From Paludibacteraceae bacterium (GTDB taxonomy: Bacteria > Bacteroidota > Bacteroidia > Bacteroidales > Paludibacteraceae): a DNA stretch of 6,741 nt. The notes under the pieces are model-generated. The model saw only the letters and a program-made list of their open reading frames with translations, ran no database searches and was not told the DNA's origin. Below, piece by piece: positions 1 to 6,647 of this stretch. The DNA is taken from positions 1 to 6,741 of the forward strand of contig JAFZEQ010000070.1 in NCBI GenBank assembly GCA_017560605.1, given 5' to 3'. Made by a program: the position numbers and the translations under genes. Every line of letters begins with the position of its first letter. The stretch's first letter is position 1.

Positions 1-1
1 A

Positions 2-82
2 GAGCGATTAGCGATGGTAGCACTATTTCCTTTGTATAAGATTTACTTAAGATTTCTCGAGCAAAGCGAGAAGGAGATATAA
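2..82 (+). CDS. Possible 3' end of an upstream gene (partial)
   Basis: The second reading frame is open from the window edge to a TAA at 80-82, giving 26 codons with a mixed hydrophobic and charged character (it contains LFPLYKIYLRF, then a polar end). The neighbouring frames stop at 37-39 and within the first 15 bases. Twenty-six codons could be open by chance, and the hairpin at 54-72 overlaps the frame, so this is only a candidate. I do not recognise the product. Confidence 0.22.
   Translation, partial: ERLAMVALFPLYKIYLRFLEQSEKEI
54..72. repeat. Small inverted repeat (hairpin) TTCTCG/CGAGAA
   Basis: The six-base arms TTCTCG (54-59) and CGAGAA (67-72) are perfectly complementary around the 7-base loop AGCAAAG. 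A T/G wobble could extend the stem by one pair. No T-run follows, so it is not a standard intrinsic terminator. The TTTC lead-in and the GCAAAGC core resemble the hairpin at 6692-6704 on the other side of the gene, which suggests a shared intergenic repeat family (inference). Confidence 0.5.
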
Positions 83-100
83 GGTTTCTTCGAAATTTTG

Positions 101-130
101 CCTAATTTTCTATAATTTTCTATAATTTTT
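101..130. repeat. Tandem decamer array, three copies
   Basis: Three 10-base units follow one another: CCTAATTTTC, TATAATTTTC and TATAATTTTT. The preceding 10 bases (CGAAATTTTG) could be a diverged fourth copy. The period is close to one DNA helical turn, so the T-tracts are phased on one face, an arrangement known to favour DNA bending. Any role in expression of the downstream gene is inference. Confidence 0.6.
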
Positions 131-141
131 GGTGCGAAATC

Positions 142-168
142 ATCCGTGTAATATCCGTGTAATCCGTG
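142..168. repeat. Triple ATCCGTG direct repeat
   Basis: ATCCGTG occurs at 142-148, 153-159 and 162-168, with spacings of 11 and 9 bases. The combined string resembles short ATCCGTGTAATCCGTGG-type sequences that I recall as recurrent between genes in Bacteroidales. That recollection is unverified here. The unit is too short and too tightly packed to be a CRISPR array. It may be an interspersed intergenic repeat rather than a regulator site. Confidence 0.55.
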
Positions 169-229
169 GGAAATGCGGGCGTGCATTGTTGATAACTCCA
201 CACTTTTTTCACTATTTTTACCACAAAAT

Positions 230-249
230 ATATTTTTTATTAAAAATAT
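230..249. repeat. AT-only inverted repeat upstream of the -33 element
   Basis: ATATTTTT (230-237) and AAAAATAT (242-249) are perfect 8-base complements around a 4-base spacer, and they abut the -33 element of the predicted promoter. With no G or C the hairpin would be weak. It is better read as an AT-rich upstream promoter region or flexible DNA than as a terminator. Confidence 0.35.
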
Positions 250-280
250 TTGCTCAATTCAAAAAAAAAGTGTAACTTTG
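249..280 (+). promoter_or_regulatory. Predicted Bacteroidota sigma-ABfr-type promoter
   Basis: TTTG at 249-252 matches the -33 element and TAACTTTG at 273-280 matches the -7 consensus TAnnTTTG exactly, with a 20-base spacer inside the normal range for this promoter class. Transcription should start near 284-290, leaving a 5' leader of about 55-60 bases before the ATG at 345. The spacer contains nine consecutive A residues (261-269). This is the only strong match upstream of the gene, so it is the likely driver. Confidence 0.7.
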
Positions 281-344
281 CCGCGTTATTCGTTTTTATA
301 CCACAACACATCATCCTTTAAATCAAAAACACGCTAAAAACACC

Positions 345-437
345 ATGAAGTCACTATTTCAAAAGTCTTCTATCAACATACTCCATTGGATACATGGGAT
401 GCTCGTGCTTTTCTTTTTTTGCGCGCCCGTACATGCA
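345..437 (+). other. First signal peptide (residues 1-31)
   Basis: The N-terminus has basic residues (K2, K7), a hydrophobic stretch around 12-27 rich in Leu, Val and Phe, and a plausible signal peptidase I site after A31 (V29-H30-A31, then Q32). C26 lies in an FFFC context that does not fit a lipobox, so a lipoprotein is unlikely. The export route would be Sec. A run of seven T residues (414-420) encodes the Phe-rich core. Confidence 0.8.
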
Positions 438-3400
438 CAAATGATTCCATTCCAGTCTACATCTAACAGACCGGCAATTAGCCAACCTATATCCAACAGC
501 ATCAACGGATCATCTAATTCTAATATCGTTGGTGAGTATAAACCATACCATCCAAATGTGTATGTTCCTTTTGGCGATGAGACTCCTTCGTCAGGTAATC
601 CTTTGAACAACAATGGTTCGGGCGGTAGCGGTGACCCTAACGACGATGTAGGTATTCCTGGATGGGCGGATACACCAAGTGAGCCTCTACCAATTGGCGA
701 TACTGCTCCACTCTTTTTGTTCGCCGCAGCGATGATAGCGATAATCTGGATTAGACAACGCAGAAAACAACTTCAAACACAATCAATCAACACTTCAAAC
801 AACAACGACAACAGCGATTCAATGCACACCACTCGCCACATATCATCCAACCGACTCCAAAAGCTCTTCCTGCTCTTGGCCTTCGTTTGCTTCGTGGGAC
901 AAGTGAGTGCGGACAAAACTATTTACTTTAGACCTTCGACTACCGCATTTAGGTATGGTTATACTGATTATAACAATATGTCCACAACATGGTCAAGCGT
1001 ATATTGGACAAAAGGTGCTGAAAATTTCTTTCCTATAGAACTACGCACAACCAATACCAGTTCATACACATCAAGTTGGACTGCATACAGTAACCTAAGG
1101 CACGCAAGTCAAATTGTATCGGGTAGCAAATCACGTTTTATTTCCGTATCAGTTCCTGATAATTATAAGTACATCGTAGCATATCGTTGTGCGCCACAAG
1201 AAGGCTATTCACTTACTCAAGATCGCTATGATGCTTGGAAAAATACCAACAATAAAGGAAAAGAAACAACATATATAGCAAATCAAAACACTATCCCTAA
1301 AAAAAGCGGTAGTCAACCATCGTCTCCAGAATTAATCCCAACCGATGGTCGCAATCTACTTTGCAACAAAGAGGGTTGGTGGGATGTATGGTATTGGGCA
1401 TACTATTTACCTACAACAAATGATGTAAAATTATATTTTGATAACAGCAACGGATGGTCTAACGTACAAATGTTATTCGGAAAAGATATTTACTCTGTTG
1501 CCTCAGCAACATTAACAAATATTCCAAATACCAAGTTATGCTATCGATCGCTTAATGGCGCGGAGTATGGTTATGAAAAGTATGGTTTTATTGGAAATTC
1601 TACTGCATTCTCAACATCACACACACTGCACCCATATAATTATAACTGTGTTGGCTCAAATGAGGGAACTACCGGAAATGGAAAGTATTTGACAGGTTGG
1701 GTGGATTCTGACAAATACGAAAAAAACAATGAGAATACGACAGCAAAAAACAATCGCATAGAAAATCGCATAAAAACAGCTAACAAGTACACTATAACTC
1801 TCTCCAATCTGTTAAGTGGATCAAACCTTTTCATCCCTGGGTCAACTAACACAAACGTCACACTTACCAAACATGCACTTACCAGCTATAGCGATCTCAA
1901 CCATACCCAAACTGTAACATCAAGTGGAGGAGGCAGCGTTACTATAAGTTCTTATAAGTTGAATAACGTAAGCAGTACCACATCTACCAGTAGTACAATT
2001 TCATCAGAGAGTAGTACATCTATTCAAGCGGCATACACCGCTACAGTAACATTAACGGCAACGCCAGCTAGCCATTGTAAATTTCTAGGATGGTATGACA
2101 AGGATTGGAATGAATTAAGTACTAGTCTTACATATACCTATGCAGCTCCAAACGAGGATGTAATTATTCATGCAATATTTGGATCTAAGAAAAAATTTAG
2201 AATGCAGATTTTTGAGAACAAGTCTGAGACTAGCAGCTACGATAAAAATGATTGGACTGACAGTAATCAAGGCGGAACATTAACATTTAGTTATACTAAG
2301 ACCAACAGTACAACCTACACAGAAACAATTGATGATGCTAACCAACATTCTGTTACAGATATTTACCCAACAAAAACGCTTACTATCACAGCAACTCCAA
2401 AAGACGGATATACTTTTATTGGATTTTGGAATAACGAAAGCGGACAAATCTTTGGAAAAAACCCATGGTCTATGACACCCATGGATCAAGATGAATCCGT
2501 TACTGCACGTTTTGCAAAAACATTTACTCAAAAGGTTTATGCCTATACATACAACACCGAGACAGATGTGTACGATGCAGAAGGAACAAACGGCGGTTCT
2601 GTATCTATTGAATATCCCAAAATAGCATATACGAATGTAGGTTGCGAAAAAGCCAGTGCAACAACAACCGGCGCATGGTCAGACAATGTATTGGCAGAAA
2701 ATACAACCATGACCGTAACTGCAAATGCAGCAAATGGTTATGCTTTCCTTGGTTGGTACGAAGGTGAGAATAAGGTAGGTTCAAATACAACCTACACATA
2801 CACTGCAACAAGTGCTAAAAACATCACCGCGCGTTTCCACCAACCATTCGAGCAATACTTTGACGTTCAAACCGAAATAAGTGGTCAATATCAAAATAGC
2901 ACAACCGGTGGTACCGCAACAATTTCATACAACGATGGTACTATAACTAAGAACATTGGTTCTTCTAAATTGTCTATTACAGACATGTACCAAGGTTCTA
3001 TGAATACCCTCACCGCTACACCAAATGATGGATATAGATTTGTAGGTTGGTACAACGGTAGTGGTGCATTGGACTCTAGCAATCCAACATACACCTACCG
3101 CGCTGAGGGTAATAGAACTGTTCATGCTCGCTTTGCTCGTAACGATGTACAATTAGTTGTTGCGGTGATGAACTACAACACCGAGTATTCGGACTTTGTG
3201 GAATATCCACATGACAATAATACGGTGACCATTGCTTATGGTGGTAATAATACTACCGTTACTAGCTCAACTAGTGCAGTTGTCAACTATGGCAGTCAGG
3301 TGACATTGATCGCAAGTCCTGACCCACATCAAACGGAAGGTTATGACTTTATCGGTTGGTATCAAAACAATCAACGCATTAGCACTAACCCAACTTATAC

Positions 3401-6400
3401 ATTCACCCTAACCGACCACTCTGCTATTAGTGCCCACTTTGCACCAAAACAATGTCATAAGGTGATTCTCTATCATAATTTAGGAGGTCAATACCAAGTT
3501 AAATATGCAAGACAAGAGTTGTTTGATGTTGAAGGAAGTTACTATGTAGCAAATTCTCTTTTCAATAAAGATACAACAATCTTTGTTCCATATGAGGCAA
3601 AATTAGCTATAATAGAAAGTACAACTAAACCTACCATTGGATATAAATACAAAGGTTATAGAGTTTGGCCTGCTGATGGAGGTAAACAAAACGACGGAAC
3701 GTACATTATTAACCCAGGAATGACTAACGGAGTCAAAAATATTCCACAAGTATTTGTCGGATTTGTTCGCACAGAAGAGCAAGTGGTATATTTAGATTTA
3801 AGCAGTTCTGAATTACGTGATGGTTGGGCTGATAAAAAGAAATACTTCATATGTGCAAGATACCTTGCTACTTCGCCTACTATAGTTGATACAATACAAT
3901 TACAACAAGTAAAAGACAAATTATATACTACTACAATTACAGGAGATAAGTATTCGGATGTCACATTCTACTATGAAGGTAAAAATGACAAGGGAGAATT
4001 TAGCCGAATCTCTACTACTCCTTTTGCTATCCCTGCCACCCGCTTTAATTGCATGAAGTTAAATGGCGCATGGAATTCTGTTGCCAATGGCTACGTGGAT
4101 GTATGGACTACACTTGATACAGAAAATGGTGATTATCGTCTTATCTATCGTGAGCAAACGGTAGTGGATAAAAACACCATTAGAGTTGACTACGAGTTTA
4201 ATGAAGGCGACCGCATTAAAAAACGTACTACAGAAGGCACCGACATCGTCAGCCTACATATATATAATAAGGTGTCATCTGATGGCATAAATGGCATCAA
4301 CAACCCAGAGGTTATTCTCCAACAATGGGATGGAACTAATTGGGTAGATGTTGAGCGTTATATGGTCTTTGGTCCACTACGCTCTAACAATGCAGGCGTA
4401 ATCAAAATGCCTAACCGCAAAAATACTGCAGACGAAGTAGTACGAGTAGATCTAGGTATTAACAACATCATGACTGACAAAACCGACAATGGTTGCGGTG
4501 TATGGAACTTTGTAATAGAGCAAGATGGAACAACAGCAAGACTATTGGTTGATCAAACCCATCGTTATGAAGGCGATTACTTTATCCGTACTTCTAATGC
4601 AGATGGACAATGGTATAACTACACCATTCCTGCTAGCAAAATGACCTACTCTGAGTATGCAAAGAAAAATAGTGACTTCTCACACTATTTCTGTAGATAC
4701 ATAGACTTAGACGAGACAGGAACTGCACCTCAAGGTGCTGGCTCACACAAAAACGTGAAGTTTACCGTAGCCAACCGTTATGCAGCCTTCCTCTGCTCTG
4801 AGTTGCTAATCAACAATACTCGTTTCACAGACGATGAATACGAAGATGATATTTTTGTTAATCAAGAATGGAATGGAAAAACATATGAGCCTTCCCTCCC
4901 TGTTGATGCAACAGTACGCTTTGGTTGGGATATTGTAACTAACCGTCTCACCCGTGCATATATTGCTGATACTGAGTTCAAAAACAACGAGTATCTAATA
5001 GTAGAGGGCAATAAGATTGGTGATATCTCAGGTGAAAAAGCATACTTCGACGAGATAGGAGATCACTTCTATCAAATTGATTTGAGTGCGCAAGTGCCTT
5101 CGGATATCAAAGTCAAAGCAAAGATGAATGGCAACTACCAATATTTCATGGGTAGCGAAAACGCTACAGACCAACTCATTGGTGGTCAAGCCAATGGTTC
5201 CTACCCTGTTCGTTTGCTATACGATTTCAAAAACGATCGATTTATCACAATATGCGAACTAACTGGTACTATCAATGGTAACATCAACTTAGAGACATCT
5301 GTAATGATTGTACGCGAGCATAATGATGCTCCTAAGCAACTTACTTTTGCTAACAATGACGCTTCCATAACAGCTACACCTAATGTACCAAACACAGGAC
5401 AAGACCAATACACCAAGCCTGCATACGCAGTAATGACATTCCTTGAGGATAAACTCATGGACAACAACGTATCTAAATACGAGAAGATGTTCTACTGGAT
5501 ATCCTTCCCATTTGATGTGAAGATCAGCGACGTCTTCGGTCTAGGTGAGTATGGCAAATATTGGATCATGGAGGAGTATGACGGCAAACAACGCTCAGAA
5601 AATGGTTTGGCACAAACCAACTGGAAGTACATTACCCAAAAGTCCCATGTTCTCGAGCAAAACGTGGGTTACGTACTATGCCTCAACTACAACCAAATCC
5701 TTCAAGACCAATTGTTTACCAGCCACGGTGCAGGTGAATTTGGACATAGCAAGTTGAGTCTCTATTTCCCATCTAATAGTGTAATCAGTCCAGCGATGCT
5801 AAAAGGCGGTCAAACTGTAACTAGAACACTAGAGCAAATGGAAAACAATGCTACCGCATGGAATCACCACAACTGGCATCTAATAGGTGTGCCATCATTT
5901 GCTACTCCAGGATTTAATTCCGAGCAAGACAATATTCCATTCCTCTATCAATATTGGCACCCAGGTGACGCATACGCAGCAGTAACCCCTAACGACGTCA
6001 CATTCCATGCTATGCACTCATTTATGGTACAATATCATGGCAATATCACATGGAAGAGCGTTGTGAACACGGGTACCCCACTCTCTATCGCAGCTAAGAC
6101 TGACGAGGAAGCTGACAAGAAGATCATGCTTCGCCTTGAGCTTCAACAAGCGGGCAGCACCATCGATAAGACATACGTTCAACTCCGCAACGATAAGGGT
6201 ACCAAGGGCTTTGATATGAGTCTTGACCTCACCAAGATCATCAATGCAGGAGCGAACATCTACTCTATCGTAAACAACCACGAGATGGCTGGTAACGCTA
6301 TTCCTAAAGAGGAGACTGTTCTTCCTCTCGGCGTGGTAATCACCGCCGCAGGCGAATACACCTTCGCTATGCCACAAGGCACCGAGGGTATGGTAGTAGA

Positions 6401-6647
6401 ACTCATTGACTACGAACAAGGTACATGCACTAACCTACTCGTAGGCGATTATACAGTTAACATGCCAGTGGGCACCAACAATACACGTTTTGCTTTGCGC
6501 CTCGTGCCAGATAAAGTGGCTACCAGCGTAGAGGATATCACCAGCGGTAACAACGACGACAACGTCCGCAAGCTCCTCATCGATGGCGTCCTCTACCTCG
6601 TTAAGGATGGCGCTGTATACGACGCGCAAGGACATGCAATTCGTTGA
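345..6647 (+). CDS. Giant secreted multidomain surface protein with divergent InlB-type repeats
   Basis: This gene encodes 2100 residues; no catalytic motif is visible, and an extracellular adhesive, structural or glycan-binding role is inferred. The order is: signal peptide 1-31; exported low-complexity segment 32-113; PIGD-helix-RQRRK segment 114-141; second signal peptide 160-189; beta-rich region with a CBM-like module near 361-422; five InlB-like repeats 523-1032 and a degenerate sixth 1037-1142; another binding-like module 1147-1243; a long beta-rich part with VRFGWD (1524-1529), ISFPFDV (1719-1725), WIMEEYDG (1740-1747), LIGVPS (1846-1851) and MHSFMVQY (1890-1897); and a C-terminal block of about 1928-2100. 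From memory these motifs recur in very large Bacteroidales proteins of unknown function. The start at 345 is chosen because a good signal peptide follows it and a promoter lies at the right distance. Met160 is a serious alternative start. The gene appears monocistronic. Confidence 0.95.
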   Translation: MKSLFQKSSINILHWIHGMLVLFFFCAPVHAQMIPFQSTSNRPAISQPISNSINGSSNSNIVGEYKPYHPNVYVPFGDETPSSGNPLNNNGSGGSGDPNDDVGIPGWADTPSEPLPIGDTAPLFLFAAAMIAIIWIRQRRKQLQTQSINTSNNNDNSDSMHTTRHISSNRLQKLFLLLAFVCFVGQVSADKTIYFRPSTTAFRYGYTDYNNMSTTWSSVYWTKGAENFFPIELRTTNTSSYTSSWTAYSNLRHASQIVSGSKSRFISVSVPDNYKYIVAYRCAPQEGYSLTQDRYDAWKNTNNKGKETTYIANQNTIPKKSGSQPSSPELIPTDGRNLLCNKEGWWDVWYWAYYLPTTNDVKLYFDNSNGWSNVQMLFGKDIYSVASATLTNIPNTKLCYRSLNGAEYGYEKYGFIGNSTAFSTSHTLHPYNYNCVGSNEGTTGNGKYLTGWVDSDKYEKNNENTTAKNNRIENRIKTANKYTITLSNLLSGSNLFIPGSTNTNVTLTKHALTSYSDLNHTQTVTSSGGGSVTISSYKLNNVSSTTSTSSTISSESSTSIQAAYTATVTLTATPASHCKFLGWYDKDWNELSTSLTYTYAAPNEDVIIHAIFGSKKKFRMQIFENKSETSSYDKNDWTDSNQGGTLTFSYTKTNSTTYTETIDDANQHSVTDIYPTKTLTITATPKDGYTFIGFWNNESGQIFGKNPWSMTPMDQDESVTARFAKTFTQKVYAYTYNTETDVYDAEGTNGGSVSIEYPKIAYTNVGCEKASATTTGAWSDNVLAENTTMTVTANAANGYAFLGWYEGENKVGSNTTYTYTATSAKNITARFHQPFEQYFDVQTEISGQYQNSTTGGTATISYNDGTITKNIGSSKLSITDMYQGSMNTLTATPNDGYRFVGWYNGSGALDSSNPTYTYRAEGNRTVHARFARNDVQLVVAVMNYNTEYSDFVEYPHDNNTVTIAYGGNNTTVTSSTSAVVNYGSQVTLIASPDPHQTEGYDFIGWYQNNQRISTNPTYTFTLTDHSAISAHFAPKQCHKVILYHNLGGQYQVKYARQELFDVEGSYYVANSLFNKDTTIFVPYEAKLAIIESTTKPTIGYKYKGYRVWPADGGKQNDGTYIINPGMTNGVKNIPQVFVGFVRTEEQVVYLDLSSSELRDGWADKKKYFICARYLATSPTIVDTIQLQQVKDKLYTTTITGDKYSDVTFYYEGKNDKGEFSRISTTPFAIPATRFNCMKLNGAWNSVANGYVDVWTTLDTENGDYRLIYREQTVVDKNTIRVDYEFNEGDRIKKRTTEGTDIVSLHIYNKVSSDGINGINNPEVILQQWDGTNWVDVERYMVFGPLRSNNAGVIKMPNRKNTADEVVRVDLGINNIMTDKTDNGCGVWNFVIEQDGTTARLLVDQTHRYEGDYFIRTSNADGQWYNYTIPASKMTYSEYAKKNSDFSHYFCRYIDLDETGTAPQGAGSHKNVKFTVANRYAAFLCSELLINNTRFTDDEYEDDIFVNQEWNGKTYEPSLPVDATVRFGWDIVTNRLTRAYIADTEFKNNEYLIVEGNKIGDISGEKAYFDEIGDHFYQIDLSAQVPSDIKVKAKMNGNYQYFMGSENATDQLIGGQANGSYPVRLLYDFKNDRFITICELTGTINGNINLETSVMIVREHNDAPKQLTFANNDASITATPNVPNTGQDQYTKPAYAVMTFLEDKLMDNNVSKYEKMFYWISFPFDVKISDVFGLGEYGKYWIMEEYDGKQRSENGLAQTNWKYITQKSHVLEQNVGYVLCLNYNQILQDQLFTSHGAGEFGHSKLSLYFPSNSVISPAMLKGGQTVTRTLEQMENNATAWNHHNWHLIGVPSFATPGFNSEQDNIPFLYQYWHPGDAYAAVTPNDVTFHAMHSFMVQYHGNITWKSVVNTGTPLSIAAKTDEEADKKIMLRLELQQAGSTIDKTYVQLRNDKGTKGFDMSLDLTKIINAGANIYSIVNNHEMAGNAIPKEETVLPLGVVITAAGEYTFAMPQGTEGMVVELIDYEQGTCTNLLVGDYTVNMPVGTNNTRFALRLVPDKVATSVEDITSGNNDDNVRKLLIDGVLYLVKDGAVYDAQGHAIR
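684..767 (+). other. Internal sorting-signal-like segment: PIGD, hydrophobic helix, Arg/Lys cluster (residues 114-141)
   Basis: PLPIGD (114-119) is followed by a hydrophobic run of about 16 residues (121-136) and then RQRRK (137-141). This order (short Pro-containing motif, membrane helix, basic cluster) is the layout of C-terminal protein-sorting signals such as PEP-CTERM and its Bacteroidota relatives. It is also the layout of simple C-terminal membrane anchors. Such signals normally end a protein; here 1959 residues follow. The positive cluster would place the following linker in the cytoplasm. The layout is seen directly; membership of a sorting family is inference. Confidence 0.6.
822..911 (+). 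other. Second signal peptide with in-frame ATG (residues 160-189); possible alternative translation start
   Basis: Met160 opens a complete signal peptide. Basic and polar residues (R164, H165, R170, K173) precede a hydrophobic core at 174-186, and a signal peptidase I site follows A189 (V187-S188-A189, then D190). Mature sequence starting DKTIYFRP follows. The preceding 35 bases are rich in A and C (CAACAACGACAACAG type) with no Shine-Dalgarno, similar to the region before the ATG at 345 and typical of Bacteroidota starts. Translation from 822 would give a 1941-residue protein with a normal N-terminus. If only the upstream start is used, this segment is a membrane helix or an internal cleavage site. 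Confidence 0.7.
1425..1610 (+). other. Carbohydrate-binding-like beta module (residues about 361-422)
   Basis: VKLYFDNSNGW (361-371) followed by SNV, then a Thr/Pro stretch and a Tyr-rich strand ending in GFIGNST, fits the general pattern of starch-binding modules of the CBM26 type (YFDN..W.NV at the front, a F..NS end). Aromatic residues W371, Y403-region and Y413 could serve as sugar-stacking positions. The resemblance is by eye to a remembered pattern, and the module is short (about 62 residues versus roughly 70-80 for the family), so glycan binding is inference. Confidence 0.35.
1911..3440 (+). repeat. Five divergent InlB-type B-repeats (residues 523-1032)
   Basis: Units lie at 1911-2180, 2196-2513, 2523-2837, 2847-3134 and 3144-3440 (residues 523-612, 618-723, 727-831, 835-930 and 934-1032). 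Each has a GG(S/T)-type strand such as GGSVTI or GGTATISY, a TLTATP-like strand, an aromatic-Gly-Trp turn (FLGWYD, FIGFWN, FLGWYE, FVGWYN, FIGWYQ, with Trp at 583, 695, 804, 902 and 1005), a TYTY strand and a closing (A/H)xF. Start-to-start spacing is 95-109 residues. This is the signature of the divergent InlB B-repeat (ubiquitin-like/beta-grasp) family, found in long extracellular stalks and adhesins. The copies differ strongly at both protein and DNA level, so they are old duplications. Confidence 0.9.
3453..3770 (+). repeat. Sixth, degenerate InlB-like repeat (residues 1037-1142)
   Basis: The segment keeps the scheme of the five preceding units: an opening strand with LGGQYQVKY (like GGTATISY), a YEAKLAIIEST strand (like YGSQVTLIASP in unit five), then GYKYKGYRVW in place of GYDFIGWY and a closing GFVRTE in place of AHFAPK. 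The Gly-Trp turn is replaced by G1104-Y1105 with a Trp three residues later (W1108). Length (106 residues) and phase match the array. It is probably a capping or diverged unit between the repeats and the next module. Confidence 0.55.
3783..4073 (+). other. Beta module resembling extracellular glycan-binding folds (residues about 1147-1243)
   Basis: The segment begins VVYLDLSS and continues with a KYFICARYL strand, a long polar hairpin, LYTTTITGDKYSDVTFYYEG and an end at FNCMKLNGAW. This alternation (aromatic strand, 'Y.v.i.gd.y..v.F..', final W) resembles modules in Bacteroidales secreted proteins that I would place near the CBM26-like group, and it parallels the module at 361-422. The family assignment is weak. 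What is directly visible is a compact beta-rich unit of about 97 residues directly after the repeat array. Confidence 0.3.
5475..6062 (+). other. Conserved FPFD-containing C-terminal module (residues about 1711-1906)
   Basis: Recognisable blocks in order are YWISFPFDVKISDVFG (1717-1732), YGKYWIMEEYDG (1736-1747), a VGYVLCL strand near 1780, HNWHLIGVPSF (1842-1852), FLYQYW and FHAMHSFMVQY (1887-1897). The spacing and high aromatic content suggest a folded beta domain. From memory the same blocks recur near the C-terminus of giant Bacteroidales surface proteins with otherwise different middles. Its function is unknown to me. It probably belongs to the constant part of the family rather than to the target-binding part. 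Confidence 0.5.
6126..6644 (+). other. C-terminal conserved domain and short tail, possible export/anchoring signal (residues 1928-2100)
   Basis: A beta-rich block (MLRLELQ, TYVQLRND, FDMSLDLTKI, LPLGVVITAAGEYTFAMPQGTEG, VELIDYE) ends with RFALRLVPDK. A polar linker (about 2061-2073, SVEDITSGNNDDN) then leads to the last 27 residues, which contain LLIDGVLYLV and end VYDAQGHAIR. The position and the ending 'G.LY...G.VYD..G...R' recall the end of type A C-terminal domains used by the type IX secretion system, but the full set of CTD motifs is not evident. Export by T9SS is therefore a hypothesis. Confidence 0.45.

Larger units (their letters stand above)
1..344. other. Intergenic/5' regulatory region
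   Basis: This stretch lies before the large gene and holds no convincing complete gene on either strand. It is AT-rich, especially at 200-270. Going left to right it holds a possible tail of an upstream reading frame, a hairpin, three near-identical 10-base units, three ATCCGTG copies, an AT-rich inverted repeat and a Bacteroidota-type promoter, each listed separately. The last 30 bases before the ATG are A-rich and contain no AGGAGG-like sequence, as is usual in Bacteroidota, where many genes start without a Shine-Dalgarno site. Confidence 0.85.

Noticed and set aside
71..84. AAGGAGATATAAGG, a strong Shine-Dalgarno-like string
   Set aside because: No start codon follows within a usable distance, and Bacteroidota genes rarely rely on such sites. 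It is also part of the right arm of the hairpin region.
142..168. CRISPR-like direct repeats
   Set aside because: The repeat is only 7 bases and the gaps are 2-4 bases, far too small for a repeat-spacer array.
345..437. Lipoprotein signal (Cys26)
   Set aside because: The residues before the Cys are Phe-Phe-Phe, which does not match the lipobox, and a good signal peptidase I site follows five residues later.
1911..3440. Recent tandem duplication of the repeats
   Set aside because: No long identical DNA stretches are shared between units; similarity is confined to short protein motifs, so recent duplication or ongoing copy-number change by slippage is not supported.
3656..3964. 102-codon minus-strand open frame
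   Set aside because: It is antisense to the sixth repeat and following module, shows no recognisable features, and is a shadow of the real frame.
6018..6419. 133-codon open frame on the minus strand inside the gene's 3' end
   Set aside because: It lies wholly antisense to a well-supported reading frame with recognised family motifs, has no promoter or recognisable domain, and sits where GC-richer codons make antisense frames open by chance.
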